DNA from: SIG299 sp051880375
Lineage (GTDB): Bacteria > Bacillota > Clostridia > Lachnospirales > Lachnospiraceae
Assembly: GCA_051880375.1 (NCBI GenBank)
Contig: JBJENV010000065.1
Location: 66,813-130,812 of the forward strand
DNA: 64,000 bases
Direction: 5' to 3'
The notes below the pieces were generated by a model. That model was not told the origin of the DNA. It did no database searches and saw nothing but the letters and a program-made list of their open reading frames with translations. Shown here in pieces: positions 8,023 to 16,435 of the stretch. Both the position numbers and the translations under genes were made by a program. The first letter of the stretch is position 1. Every line of letters starts with the position of its first letter.

Positions 8023-10038
8023 CTACTCTCGTATCATCCGGTCCACGCCATCCGTAATCAGCGCATCTCCGTCCTGTCCTGTGATCTCTACCTGCTTTAA
8101 TTCCAGCAGTTCCACGTTCTTTGCAAACAATCCGAGTCTTGTCTGCTTTCCTGCTCCATCCATCATGGCCGGTACTCCGGCTTTCGGCTCCTTTGCATAA
8201 GAAAAGCTGACATCCTCAAAGGACACTTTCTTTATCTTCTGCTCCGGAAGACCGTAAATATAGGATGCCGCCGCATGGCAGTTGGTTGCCTTTATATGAC
8301 GGAACGACAGTTCTCCGAGATATGGCGTGCGGTCATCCACCGGATAAGCTTCCTTGGACTGAACATACTCGCTGTGTCCGTCCGGATCGCAGAAGTAAAA
8401 TGCATTGATGACAACCGGCGTCATGACATGATCCATCTGAATATTTTCAAACAGAATTCCGTCAATAATTGCATCTTTTCCGCGCCCGCGCCTTGTCTTA
8501 ATACGAAGCCCGCGGTCGGTATGCAGGAACTTGCAGTCTTTTACCGTAATATTGCGTACACCACCTGCCATCTCACTTCCGATGGTAATAGAGCCATGAC
8601 CGTCTCTCATACAGCACTGACGAATCATCAGATTCTGCGAAGGACGCTTATACTTTGCACCCATATAAATCTTTCCGGATTTAATGGCGATGCAATCATC
8701 TCCGAGAGAGAAATAAACACCGACAATTTCCACGTTGCTACAGGATTCCGGATCTAAGCCGTCCGTATTCGGCGAATCTGCCGGATTTAAAATTTTAAGG
8801 TCAATAAAGCGCAGATAATCCGAAAAGTACGGATGCACATTCCATGATGGACTGTTCTTAAGCTGTATGCCCTGCATCACAACATTGGTGCAGTGATTTA
8901 AGAAGACAAGTCTCGGACGCCATGCAATCCGGCGAAGCTTTGGCTGTGCCCACCAGTTTTCGTGTGCCGCACGCCCGTCAATGGTTCCCTGCCCGGTAAT
9001 GATTACATTGGAAACATTGATTCCCGTAATAATACCCGCAAAGCAATCCAACGGATTTCCTTCCCATGTACCGAGATTGTACTCTTCCTTTTCATCACTG
9101 CTTTCAATTCTTCCCGGAAGAATCGGAAACTTTGTACGGTCTAACTCCGCAATCAGCGTTGCATCCTTACCGATTTCCAGAATCAAATCACTCTTTAAAA
9201 ACAGAGACGTAATTTTATAATTACCTTCCGGGACGAAAACACGTCCGTTCTTTGGACAGGCATTGATGGCACACTGGATAAACAGCGTATCATCTGTCAC
9301 GCCATCTCCCTTTGCGCCAAAATCCTTAACATTTAACGTGACAAATTCTGTCTCGGTATGAACGGTAAACGGCTTCGAAACCTGTTCTCCCATTACAATT
9401 ATGATTTCATAGTCGGTATCAGGAAGAAGGTCATACAGGGATACTATGATTTTATCGCTCTTTTCTGCCAGCACGCCGTTTACATACACTTCATGAACTT
9501 CTTCTGAATTGTAACAGCCCTTCACCTTCATTTCCAAAACAAGGCTTCTTGCCGTCTTAAAAATGACATCTGCTTTCAGGCTTTCCGTAACTTGCTTATG
9601 TAAGGACAGCGTCTTTGATGCTGCATTCTTTTCCGGTATCTCTTTTACAGAAGACGCTTCTGCTGCTGCAATTCTTCTCTGCTGTTCACGCAGTAAAAGA
9701 CGTACCTTGGCATACTGCTCATAAATTTCCTCCGACATATTGTGAAACACTTCGTCAAGCATGGCAAGTATCGTTTTACTGAGCGGATACTTTTTCACGG
9801 CAGCCTCACACTGCTCTACAATATCCATGTAATGCTCCTGCTTATGATACTTTGTTTCGTACAGCATATAAATCGGAAGTACTGCACGCAGCAGTTCTTC
9901 CTGATTTTCTTCAGGAAGCGTAAATAAGCCGTCTTCTCTTGGAAGCGCAAAGCCTTCTGCACCAAGCTCCTTTAGCAGTTCTTCCTTTCCCAGGGCACGA
10001 TATTCTTTTACTGCAGCCATCCAGTTTCTATTTTGCAT
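8023..10038 (-). CDS. Cytoplasmic glycoside hydrolase family 28 (polygalacturonase-type) with extra N-terminal helical domain
   Basis: A 671-residue protein. A right-handed beta-helix begins near residue 240 ('DFGAKGDGVTDDT'), and all GH28 signatures are present: 'NTDG' near 425, 'GDDC' near 447, 'GHGS' near 476 and 'RIK' near 509, which supply the catalytic Asp residues, the His and the substrate-binding Arg/Lys. A fibronectin-III-like segment (about 155-235) precedes the helix, as in exo-acting members. Residues 1-135 are an unusual alpha-helical segment that resembles part of GH105 unsaturated uronyl hydrolases without their catalytic region. No signal peptide is present, so it should cleave imported galacturonides inside the cell. 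It is the last gene of the uxaB-uxaA-kdgK-kduI operon, 13 bases after kduI. Exo- versus endo-activity, or rhamnogalacturonan preference, cannot be told by eye. Confidence 0.9.
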   Translation of the reverse strand: MQNRNWMAAVKEYRALGKEELLKELGAEGFALPREDGLFTLPEENQEELLRAVLPIYMLYETKYHKQEHYMDIVEQCEAAVKKYPLSKTILAMLDEVFHNMSEEIYEQYAKVRLLLREQQRRIAAAEASSVKEIPEKNAASKTLSLHKQVTESLKADVIFKTARSLVLEMKVKGCYNSEEVHEVYVNGVLAEKSDKIIVSLYDLLPDTDYEIIIVMGEQVSKPFTVHTETEFVTLNVKDFGAKGDGVTDDTLFIQCAINACPKNGRVFVPEGNYKITSLFLKSDLILEIGKDATLIAELDRTKFPILPGRIESSDEKEEYNLGTWEGNPLDCFAGIITGINVSNVIITGQGTIDGRAAHENWWAQPKLRRIAWRPRLVFLNHCTNVVMQGIQLKNSPSWNVHPYFSDYLRFIDLKILNPADSPNTDGLDPESCSNVEIVGVYFSLGDDCIAIKSGKIYMGAKYKRPSQNLMIRQCCMRDGHGSITIGSEMAGGVRNITVKDCKFLHTDRGLRIKTRRGRGKDAIIDGILFENIQMDHVMTPVVINAFYFCDPDGHSEYVQSKEAYPVDDRTPYLGELSFRHIKATNCHAAASYIYGLPEQKIKKVSFEDVSFSYAKEPKAGVPAMMDGAGKQTRLGLFAKNVELLELKQVEITGQDGDALITDGVDRMIRE

Positions 10039-10051
10039 GAAAAAACTCCTC

Positions 10052-10915
10052 TTATCTGATGTCTCCCATTGCTACGCCATCCATATCATCGAATGCCTGA
10101 TTTTCGCCAACCATCCCCCAGATAAAGGTGTAGGCTCTGGTGCCGCATCCGGAATGAATGGACCAGCTTGGGGAAATGACAGCCTGCTCATTTCTCATGA
10201 CAATATGTCTTGTCTCGGTCGGCTCGCCCATATAGTGGAACACAACCGTATCCTCTGCCATATCAAAATACAGATAAACTTCCATTCTTCTGTCATGTGT
10301 ATGGCAAGGCATTGTATTCCAGACACTGCCTTCCTCTAACTTTGTCATACCCATCACAAGCTGGCAGCTCTCTACCTGACCCGGTAAAATGTACTTGCAG
10401 ATGGTTCTGTGATTGGAGTCTGCAAGGGAACCAAGCTCCACCTTGTTTTCCTTCTTCACAATCACAACTCCGTCTTCCGGTGTACCTTCCGGCTTGATTA
10501 AAACAGTCGGATATGTCTTGTGTGCCGGAGCACTGTTTAAATAAAACTTTGCCGGATTCTTAGCATCCACGCTTGCAAAAGAAATATCCTTTGCGCCCAT
10601 GCCGATATACATACCTTCCTTGTATGCTACAGTATAATCCTTGCCATCAATGGTGATGATACCGGTGCCTCCGATGTTGATGACACCCATCTCACGTCTC
10701 TGTAAGAAATAGTCCGCACGAAGCTCATCTCCTGCAGTCAGTACCAGCTTTCCTGCTACCGGAACGGCAGAACCGGTAATGATTCTGTCAATGTGGCTGT
10801 ACACCAGCTTGATTTCATCCGCATGGAATAAGTCATCAATTAAAAACTCCTCACGAAGTCTGTCGGTCGTATAATGCTTTACGTCCTTTGGAGACGCTGC
10901 TGTTCTAAGTTCCAT
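10052..10915 (-). CDS. kduI: 5-keto-4-deoxyuronate isomerase
   Basis: A 287-residue protein matching KduI, usually about 278 residues. The enzyme converts 5-keto-4-deoxyuronate, formed from unsaturated uronic acid released after lyase cleavage of pectin, to 2,5-diketo-3-deoxygluconate. The cupin metal site is visible: 'PCHTHDRRMEVY' provides two His and a Glu, and a further His follows in 'SPSWSIHSG'. The start has GGAGG nine bases upstream. It sits between kdgK and the GH28 gene, so the operon handles both saturated galacturonate and unsaturated uronates. The next enzyme of the pathway, KduD, is missing from the operon; a candidate is encoded at 32552-33355. Confidence 0.95.
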   Translation of the reverse strand: MELRTAASPKDVKHYTTDRLREEFLIDDLFHADEIKLVYSHIDRIITGSAVPVAGKLVLTAGDELRADYFLQRREMGVINIGGTGIITIDGKDYTVAYKEGMYIGMGAKDISFASVDAKNPAKFYLNSAPAHKTYPTVLIKPEGTPEDGVVIVKKENKVELGSLADSNHRTICKYILPGQVESCQLVMGMTKLEEGSVWNTMPCHTHDRRMEVYLYFDMAEDTVVFHYMGEPTETRHIVMRNEQAVISPSWSIHSGCGTRAYTFIWGMVGENQAFDDMDGVAMGDIR

Positions 10916-10948
10916 AAAATTTACCTCCCAATCTTCTGCTTTTAACTA

Positions 10949-11004
10949 ATTACAGGTTTGGACATAGTCCAAACCTGTAATCGAAAAGTCATTCTCTTTT
11001 CGAT
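10949..11004. repeat. Two adjacent stem-loops in the kdgK-kduI intergenic region
   Basis: A perfect 15-base inverted repeat with a 3-base loop (10949-10981, arm ATTACAGGTTTGGAC) directly abuts a 9-base inverted repeat with a 7-base loop (10980-11004, arm ATCGAAAAG). No strong T-run follows on the transcribed strand, so this reads more like an mRNA processing or stabilising element, or a leaky terminator setting the kdgK:kduI ratio, than a full terminator. Confidence 0.75.
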
Positions 11005-11007
11005 TTA

Positions 11008-12039
11008 TTAACGCTGTACTCTTCCCGAGCCGTCTCCGCCGACCAGATTATCAACGTCCGCTCTGGATACCATATTGAAGTCACCAGGAATGGTGTGCTT
11101 TAATGCAGAAGCTGCTACACCAAATTCAAGAGCGTCCTTGAAGTTCTTTCCGTCAAGGAAACCACAGATTACACCGCCTGCAAAGGAATCACCGCCGCCG
11201 ACACGGTCTACAATCGGAGCAATGCGGTACTCTCTGGAGTGGTAGAATTCCTTTGTGTCTCTGGAGTAGATGCATGCGGACCAGCCGTTATCGGAAGCAC
11301 TGTGGCTGACACGAAGAGAGCTGATAACATACTCAAAGTTGAACTTTTCTACCATCTGCTCAAAAATACTCTTGTAGCCTGCAAGCTCTAACTCACCGCT
11401 TGTAACGTCTGTGTTGCCCGGCTTGAAGCCAAGAACCTTTTCTGCATCCTCTTCGTTACCGATGCAGACATCAACGTACTGCATTAAGTTTGTCATAACC
11501 TTCTGAGCCTTCTCGGAGGTCCATAACTTTTTACGGAAATTCAAATCGCAGGAAACCTTAACTCCTGCCTTCTTTGCTGCCTTTAAGGCAACTTCGGTAA
11601 GCTCTGCTGCCGCATCGGATACCGCTGGAGTAATTCCTGTAAAGTGGAACCAGTCTACGCCTTCAAAAATCTTATCAAAATCAAAGTCTGCTGCAGTTGC
11701 AGTAGAAATAGAAGAATGTGCTCTGTCGTAAACAACATTGGAAGCTCTCATGGCTGCACCCGTTTCAAGGAAGTAAATGCCAAGACGCTCTCCGCCGTAA
11801 GCAATGTTCTTTGTACCGACATTCATCTTTCTGAGTGCTGCTACCGCACACTCACCGATTGGATTCTTCGGAACCTTTGTTACAAATTCTGCATCGTGAC
11901 CATAGTTTGCAAGAGAAACTGCAACATTTGCCTCACCGCCGCCGTAGCATACATCGAATTCGTCTGCCTGAAGGAACTTCTCATTGCCCGGGGTGGATAA
12001 TCTTAACATGATTTCGCCCATTGTAACTACTTTTGCCAT
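11008..12039 (-). CDS. kdgK: 2-keto-3-deoxygluconate kinase (PfkB family)
   Basis: The start at 12039 (AAAGGAG upstream) gives 343 residues; a longer frame to 12105 has no ribosome site. PfkB sugar-kinase features are present: the N-terminal 'GGGEANVAVSLA' motif and the C-terminal 'GGGDSFAGGV' signature with the catalytic Asp and anion hole. The enzyme phosphorylates 2-keto-3-deoxygluconate to KDPG, joining the galacturonate branch (UxaABC) and the unsaturated-uronate branch (KduI). The aldolase (eda) that would follow is not in the window. It lies 101 bases after uxaA and 92 bases before kduI, and both gaps contain stem-loops. Other PfkB sugar kinases are possible in principle, but the context strongly favours KdgK. 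Confidence 0.9.
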   Translation of the reverse strand: MAKVVTMGEIMLRLSTPGNEKFLQADEFDVCYGGGEANVAVSLANYGHDAEFVTKVPKNPIGECAVAALRKMNVGTKNIAYGGERLGIYFLETGAAMRASNVVYDRAHSSISTATAADFDFDKIFEGVDWFHFTGITPAVSDAAAELTEVALKAAKKAGVKVSCDLNFRKKLWTSEKAQKVMTNLMQYVDVCIGNEEDAEKVLGFKPGNTDVTSGELELAGYKSIFEQMVEKFNFEYVISSLRVSHSASDNGWSACIYSRDTKEFYHSREYRIAPIVDRVGGGDSFAGGVICGFLDGKNFKDALEFGVAASALKHTIPGDFNMVSRADVDNLVGGDGSGRVQR

Positions 12040-12075
12040 TGTTTTAATCTCCTTTTTTTGTGAAATATTCTGATA

Positions 12076-12101
12076 GAGATAGAGAATACTGCCTCTGTCT
12101 C
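12076..12101. repeat. Small stem-loop between uxaA and kdgK
   Basis: GAGATAGAG at 12076-12084 can pair with CTCTGTCTC at 12093-12101 with one G:T or mismatch position and an 8-base loop. It lies just upstream of the kdgK ribosome binding site and could affect its translation or mRNA stability. Confidence 0.45.
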
Positions 12102-12140
12102 TCATTTTACCTTAGATGCCGGAAAAATACCAGCACTATT

Positions 12141-13628
12141 TTACAGCGTTACTCCCTGCTTAAAGATTGCCATATCGTGGAAGCCCGCTTCTTCTGCTTT
12201 TACCTTCTTTCCGGAAGCCACGGAAAGAACATAATCAAACAGCTGCTCCGAAAGCGCCGGAAGCGTCTCGTCCTCCACCAGCACGCCGCAGTTAAAATCA
12301 ATCCATTTTTCCTTCTTATTTGCGAGAGGAGAATTGGTAGAAATCTTTACGGTCGGAACCGGGGAAGCAAACGGAGTACCGCGCCCTGTCGTAAACAGAA
12401 CAATCTGAGCACCCGATGCCGCCAGTGCGGTCGAGGCAACCAGATCATTGCCCGGTGCACTGAGCAGATTCAGCCCCTTTGTTGTTACCCTCGCACCATA
12501 CGAAAGCACATCCATTACAGGCGCCTTGCCTGACTTCTGCGTGCATCCTAATGACTTATCCTCCAGTGTGGAAATGCCGCCCTTTTTGTTGCCCGGTGAA
12601 GGATTCTCATATATCGTCTGATTATGACGCATAAAATATTCCTTAAAATTATTAATCATGGCAACTGTCTTATCAAAAAGCTCCGGCGTTGCGCAACGGT
12701 CCATGAGCAGCGTTTCGGCACCGAACATCTCCGGTACCTCAGTTAAAATAGTTGTACCGCCCTGCGCAATGAGTAAATCGGAAAAGGCACCGACGGTAGG
12801 ATTTGCGGTGATGCCGGAAAGTCCGTCCGAGCCACCGCACTTCATGCCGATGATTAACTCCTTTGCTTCAATTTTCTCTCTGCGGAACCCGGAGACATAA
12901 GCAACCAGCTCACCCATCAGCTCATCTGCCGCTTCCATTTCATCTTCTACATCCTGGCACTGTAAGAACTTCACTCGTTTTTCATCGTACTCACCGATAT
13001 AGTCCTTTAATACCGGAATGTTGCTGTTTTCACAGCCAAGTCCAAGTACCAGCACACCTCCGGCATTCGGATGCCCAATCAGATCTGCAAGAATCGTTCT
13101 CGTATTTTCCTGATCGTCACCCATCTGGGAACAGCCGTAAGGATGCGGAAATGCGATAAAATCCTCTACCGGACCGATACCGTACTTTTTCTTTGCTGCC
13201 TCGGCGATGGCAGTTGCAATGGAGTTAACGCAGCCGACGGTCGGGATAATCCAGATTTCGTTTCGCACGCCGACTTTTCCGTCTGCCCTGCGGTAGCCGT
13301 CAAAGTACTTTGTTTCCTTCGCTTTTTCTACGGAAGGATGTACCGGATGATATTCATATGTCAGTAGTTCGCCAAGGTTCGTCTTGACATTCTGCGTATG
13401 TACGTGATGACCTGCCGGCACATCGCAGAGCGTATGACCGATGGGACTGCCGTACTTTATCACATTTTCTCCCGCAGGGATGTCACAAAGCGTCACCTTA
13501 TGACCGCGCATGATATCCTCCTGCACCGTAACCTGCTTACCGTTTGCGGATATAACCGTTCCCTTCGGAAGGTCAGTAAGCGCTACGGCAACGTTATCGT
13601 TTTCATTGATGATGATATAATCCTGCAT
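12141..13628 (-). CDS. uxaA: Altronate dehydratase
   Basis: A 495-residue protein of full family length. The N-terminal SAF-type domain (about 1-95) precedes the large catalytic domain, with 'FPHPYGCSQMGDDQENT' and 'GMKCGGSDG' as recognisable metal and active-site segments. It dehydrates D-altronate to 2-keto-3-deoxygluconate in the cytoplasm, an iron-dependent step of galacturonate catabolism. Its ATG begins one base after the uxaB stop codon, indicating translational coupling, and kdgK, which uses its product, follows. D-galactarate dehydratase is the closest alternative, but the UxaB/UxaC neighbours settle the assignment. Confidence 0.95.
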   Translation of the reverse strand: MQDYIIINENDNVAVALTDLPKGTVISANGKQVTVQEDIMRGHKVTLCDIPAGENVIKYGSPIGHTLCDVPAGHHVHTQNVKTNLGELLTYEYHPVHPSVEKAKETKYFDGYRRADGKVGVRNEIWIIPTVGCVNSIATAIAEAAKKKYGIGPVEDFIAFPHPYGCSQMGDDQENTRTILADLIGHPNAGGVLVLGLGCENSNIPVLKDYIGEYDEKRVKFLQCQDVEDEMEAADELMGELVAYVSGFRREKIEAKELIIGMKCGGSDGLSGITANPTVGAFSDLLIAQGGTTILTEVPEMFGAETLLMDRCATPELFDKTVAMINNFKEYFMRHNQTIYENPSPGNKKGGISTLEDKSLGCTQKSGKAPVMDVLSYGARVTTKGLNLLSAPGNDLVASTALAASGAQIVLFTTGRGTPFASPVPTVKISTNSPLANKKEKWIDFNCGVLVEDETLPALSEQLFDYVLSVASGKKVKAEEAGFHDMAIFKQGVTL

Positions 13629-13629
13629 A

Positions 13630-15093
13630 TCAGTTGTTTACCTTTCTGATGGCCTCTCTCATACCAAGTGTACGGATGTCGTCCAGATATCCTGCCACCT
13701 TTTCCGTAAGTCCTGCATACTGTGTCAGATCCCTGCCAAAGAATGCGGTGTTGCTAAGATAAGCCTTTGTAAATGTCAGGCTGTCCTTCCCGGAGTTTTC
13801 TGCAAAGAATTCCAGTGCTGCTGCGTCATCCAGAATCTTATATTCTTCTCCGTTTCTGTGACCGATTAAAGCACTCTCTCTGATTTCGGTACCGGTGTAG
13901 AAGCTCATCAGTGCAGCAAGCGAAAAAGCAAGATGCGACGGAATTTCACCGGTCTTTTCCATATAGCCGGTCAGAGACGGCATACAACGGGACTTCCACT
14001 TGGAGGTAGAGTTCAAGGAAATCGACAGCAATGCATGCTTGATGAACGGATTTTCAAAACGCTCAATGACAGCATTTGCAAAAGCAACCAGTTCTTCCTT
14101 CGGAAGTGTCAGGGTCGGAATAATTTCATCAAATACGGTTGTCATCATAAACTTACGGACATCCTCATCCTCCATTGACTCTCTGACAAAATCATTGCCT
14201 GCCAGATAGGAAGCAAGTACAAATGAGGTATGTGCACCGTTTAAGATACGCACCTTTCTCTCTCTGTACGGCTTCTGGTTATCGGTATAAATAACAGGAA
14301 GACCTGCTTCCGGAAGCGGAAGTTCCTTTGAAATGTCCTTGTCGCTCTCAATGACCCAAAGGCCGAATACTTCTGCAGTATCTAAGAGGTTATCCTGATA
14401 GCCGAGCTTTTCCCAAATCTGCGGAGCCTCTTCTCTCGGATAGCCGGTAACAATACGGTCAACGAGCGTGCTGCAGAAAATGCAGGCATTTTCAATCCAG
14501 GAAACAAAACCCTCGCCGAGCTTCCAGAGTTCTGCAAACTGCAGAATGCACTTCTTTAAGCTGCCACCGTTGTTTTCAATCAGTTCACAAGGAATCAGAA
14601 CAAGTCCCTTGTCCTCTGCCCCGTTAAAATGCGTATAACGCTCAAATAAGAGCTTGGTCAGCTTGCCCGGATAGGTCTTCGGAGGAAGTGCCTCAAAGCT
14701 GTCCGTCTCATCATATACGATACCTGCCTCAGTCGTGTTGGACACAACGAAACGAAGTGTTTCGCACTTTGCATAAGCCGCATACTTTTCGTACTCTTCT
14801 ATACAATCAACAGAATCCGCGATGCTTGTAATAATTCTTGTCTCTACCTTTTCTCTGCCGTCCTCTTTACCTCTGAGTACTACGGTATACTGGTTTTCCT
14901 GCTCATGGAACATGGAAAGGTTGCCGTATGCGATCGGCTTTACAATAGCCACGCTGCCGTCAAAAACACCCTTTTCGTTTGCAACATCCACCATGTAATC
15001 AACAAAACCTCTGAGGAAATTACCTTCTCCGAACTGGAGAATCTTTACCGGCCGTTCCTTCGCCTTGGAAATCGACTTGTTTAATAATTCCAT
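13630..15093 (-). CDS. uxaB: Tagaturonate reductase (altronate oxidoreductase)
   Basis: A 487-residue member of the mannitol dehydrogenase family. The nucleotide-binding N-terminus reads 'ILQFGEGNFLRGFVDYMVD', typical of UxaB. It reduces tagaturonate to altronate using NADH, the step between UxaC and UxaA. The ATG has AAAGGAG nine bases upstream. As first gene of the operon it stands 76 bases downstream of a near-consensus promoter with a LacI-type operator at the start point. Fructuronate reductase (UxuB) is a related alternative, but UxuB proteins differ in length and this gene pairs with uxaA. Confidence 0.94.
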   Translation of the reverse strand: MELLNKSISKAKERPVKILQFGEGNFLRGFVDYMVDVANEKGVFDGSVAIVKPIAYGNLSMFHEQENQYTVVLRGKEDGREKVETRIITSIADSVDCIEEYEKYAAYAKCETLRFVVSNTTEAGIVYDETDSFEALPPKTYPGKLTKLLFERYTHFNGAEDKGLVLIPCELIENNGGSLKKCILQFAELWKLGEGFVSWIENACIFCSTLVDRIVTGYPREEAPQIWEKLGYQDNLLDTAEVFGLWVIESDKDISKELPLPEAGLPVIYTDNQKPYRERKVRILNGAHTSFVLASYLAGNDFVRESMEDEDVRKFMMTTVFDEIIPTLTLPKEELVAFANAVIERFENPFIKHALLSISLNSTSKWKSRCMPSLTGYMEKTGEIPSHLAFSLAALMSFYTGTEIRESALIGHRNGEEYKILDDAAALEFFAENSGKDSLTFTKAYLSNTAFFGRDLTQYAGLTEKVAGYLDDIRTLGMREAIRKVNN

Positions 15094-15148
15094 TTTTCGC
15101 GTCTCCTTTATCCTTCTTTTTACATTTTTGCTTCATAACAAATAATTA

Positions 15149-15162
15149 TGTAAGCATTTACA
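15149..15162. promoter_or_regulatory. LacI/CcpA-type operator at the uxaB operon start point
   Basis: TGTAAGCATTTACA is an imperfect palindrome (arms TGTAA/TTACA). It lies directly downstream of the -10 box, where a bound repressor would block transcription. It differs by one base from the operator at 32463-32476. Confidence 0.6.
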
Positions 15163-15168
15163 TTTTCT

Positions 15169-15197
15169 ATTTTACATTCCAAAGGGCGCCTTGTCAA
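15169..15197 (-). promoter_or_regulatory. Promoter of the uxaB-uxaA-kdgK-kduI-GH28 operon
   Basis: On the minus strand a perfect TTGACA (15192-15197) and TAAAAT (15169-15174) are 17 bases apart, upstream of uxaB. The strength of the match suggests a strong promoter held down by repression. Confidence 0.75.
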
Positions 15198-15268
15198 TGA
15201 TATTTTCACTCTTTCTCCATACAAAATAATAATAATGAAAATTATATGATTTTCTTTTCGAAAAGTTC

Positions 15269-15297
15269 TTGTCAATAAAAGAGTTTCATTGTATAAT
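15269..15297 (+). promoter_or_regulatory. Promoter of the LacI-family regulator gene
   Basis: TTGTCA (15269-15274) and TATAAT (15292-15297) are 17 bases apart. A 12-base palindrome CTTTTCGAAAAG at 15254-15265 lies just upstream of the -35 box and may be a further protein site. Confidence 0.7.
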
Positions 15298-15331
15298 CAA
15301 ACTTAGGTTTATGAAAGTTATACAGGTAAAA

Positions 15332-15347
15332 TTGAAAGCGCTTTCAA
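15332..15347. promoter_or_regulatory. Perfect LacI/CcpA-type operator in the regulator leader
   Basis: TTGAAAGCGCTTTCAA is a perfect 16-base palindrome that matches the ideal catabolite-responsive element of CcpA. It lies about 35 bases downstream of the promoter, a road-block position. It may serve autoregulation by the adjacent LacI-family protein, catabolite repression, or both. Confidence 0.7.
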
Positions 15348-15376
15348 CTCTATGGTCGGCAGATAGGAGAATGATT

Positions 15377-16378
15377 ATGAACATTTATGATGTATCACAA
15401 AAGGCCGGGGTATCCATTGCTACCGTTTCCCGTGTACTAAATGGGAATCCAAACGTCAGTGAGGCTACCAGGCAGAAGGTTCTGAACGTTATGAAGGACC
15501 TTGGCTATACCCCGAATGTATTTGCCAGAGGTCTTGGTTTAAACACCATGCATACCATCGGTATCATGTGTGCGGACTCCTCCGATCCTTTCCTTGCAAA
15601 TGCAGTCTACTATCTGGAACAGAATCTGCGGAAAAACGGTTACGATTCCTTCCTTTGCTGTACCGGCTATGACCTTGTCAACAAGCAGAAATATCTGCAG
15701 CTTTTACTCAGCAAGCGTGTGGACGCCATTATTTTTGTCGGTTCCAGCTTCTTAGAAAATGCAAAAAAAGATAACTCCTATATCACAAATGCAGCCTCTC
15801 ATATACCGATTATGTTGATTAACGGGTATCTGAGCCATCCGAACATCTATTGCACTCTTTGTGATGACTCACAGGCTGTCTGCGATGTCGTCAGCCGTCT
15901 GTTGGAGCAGGGGCGCAGAAATATTCTCTACCTGTACACCTCAAAATCCTACAGTGGTCTGCAAAAGCTGTCCGGCTACAAAACAGGTATTACTTCTAAC
16001 GGTCTTCCGATTCGTGAGGAGCTCATGCTTTGCTGTCCGAATGACATTGCTGCAACAAAGGCACTTCTGTTAGAACACTATGAAAACGGTCTGCGCTTTG
16101 ACGCTGTGGTTGCTTCCGAAGACCAGCTTGCCGTTGCCGCAGTGAAATTTGCAAAACAGGAAAATATTTCGGTTCCGGATGAGCTTTCCATTGTCGGTTA
16201 CAACAATTCCATTTTATCCTGCTGTACCGACCCTGAAATCTCTTCCATTGACAATCACGTGGAAACGCTCAGTATGACAACCATTGCCACACTGATGCGC
16301 GTGCTTGAAGGAAATGATGTTCCGAATAAAACAACCATTTCCAACGACATTGTCATTCGTGAAACCACAAATTTTTGA
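15377..16378 (+). CDS. LacI-family transcriptional regulator of hexuronate genes
   Basis: The start at 15377 is preceded seven bases upstream by AGGAG; an ATG two codons earlier is too close to that site. The 333-residue protein has the LacI helix-turn-helix at its N-terminus ('IYDVSQKAGVSIATVSRVLNG') with the minor-groove-binding hinge helix near residue 50, then a periplasmic-binding-protein-like ligand domain ('IGIMCADSSDPF'). It should bind operators such as those at 15149, 15332 and 32462 and release them on binding a uronate or keto-deoxy-sugar. It diverges from the uxaB operon and is followed 57 bases later by uxaC, probably on the same transcript. The effector (galacturonate, tagaturonate or KDG) is not readable from sequence. 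Confidence 0.9.
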   Translation: MNIYDVSQKAGVSIATVSRVLNGNPNVSEATRQKVLNVMKDLGYTPNVFARGLGLNTMHTIGIMCADSSDPFLANAVYYLEQNLRKNGYDSFLCCTGYDLVNKQKYLQLLLSKRVDAIIFVGSSFLENAKKDNSYITNAASHIPIMLINGYLSHPNIYCTLCDDSQAVCDVVSRLLEQGRRNILYLYTSKSYSGLQKLSGYKTGITSNGLPIREELMLCCPNDIAATKALLLEHYENGLRFDAVVASEDQLAVAAVKFAKQENISVPDELSIVGYNNSILSCCTDPEISSIDNHVETLSMTTIATLMRVLEGNDVPNKTTISNDIVIRETTNF

Positions 16379-16435
16379 ATGTGCGGGCGTTTACGCCCTT
16401 ATGTTAAATGAAATCAAATTTAGGAGGAATACCCT

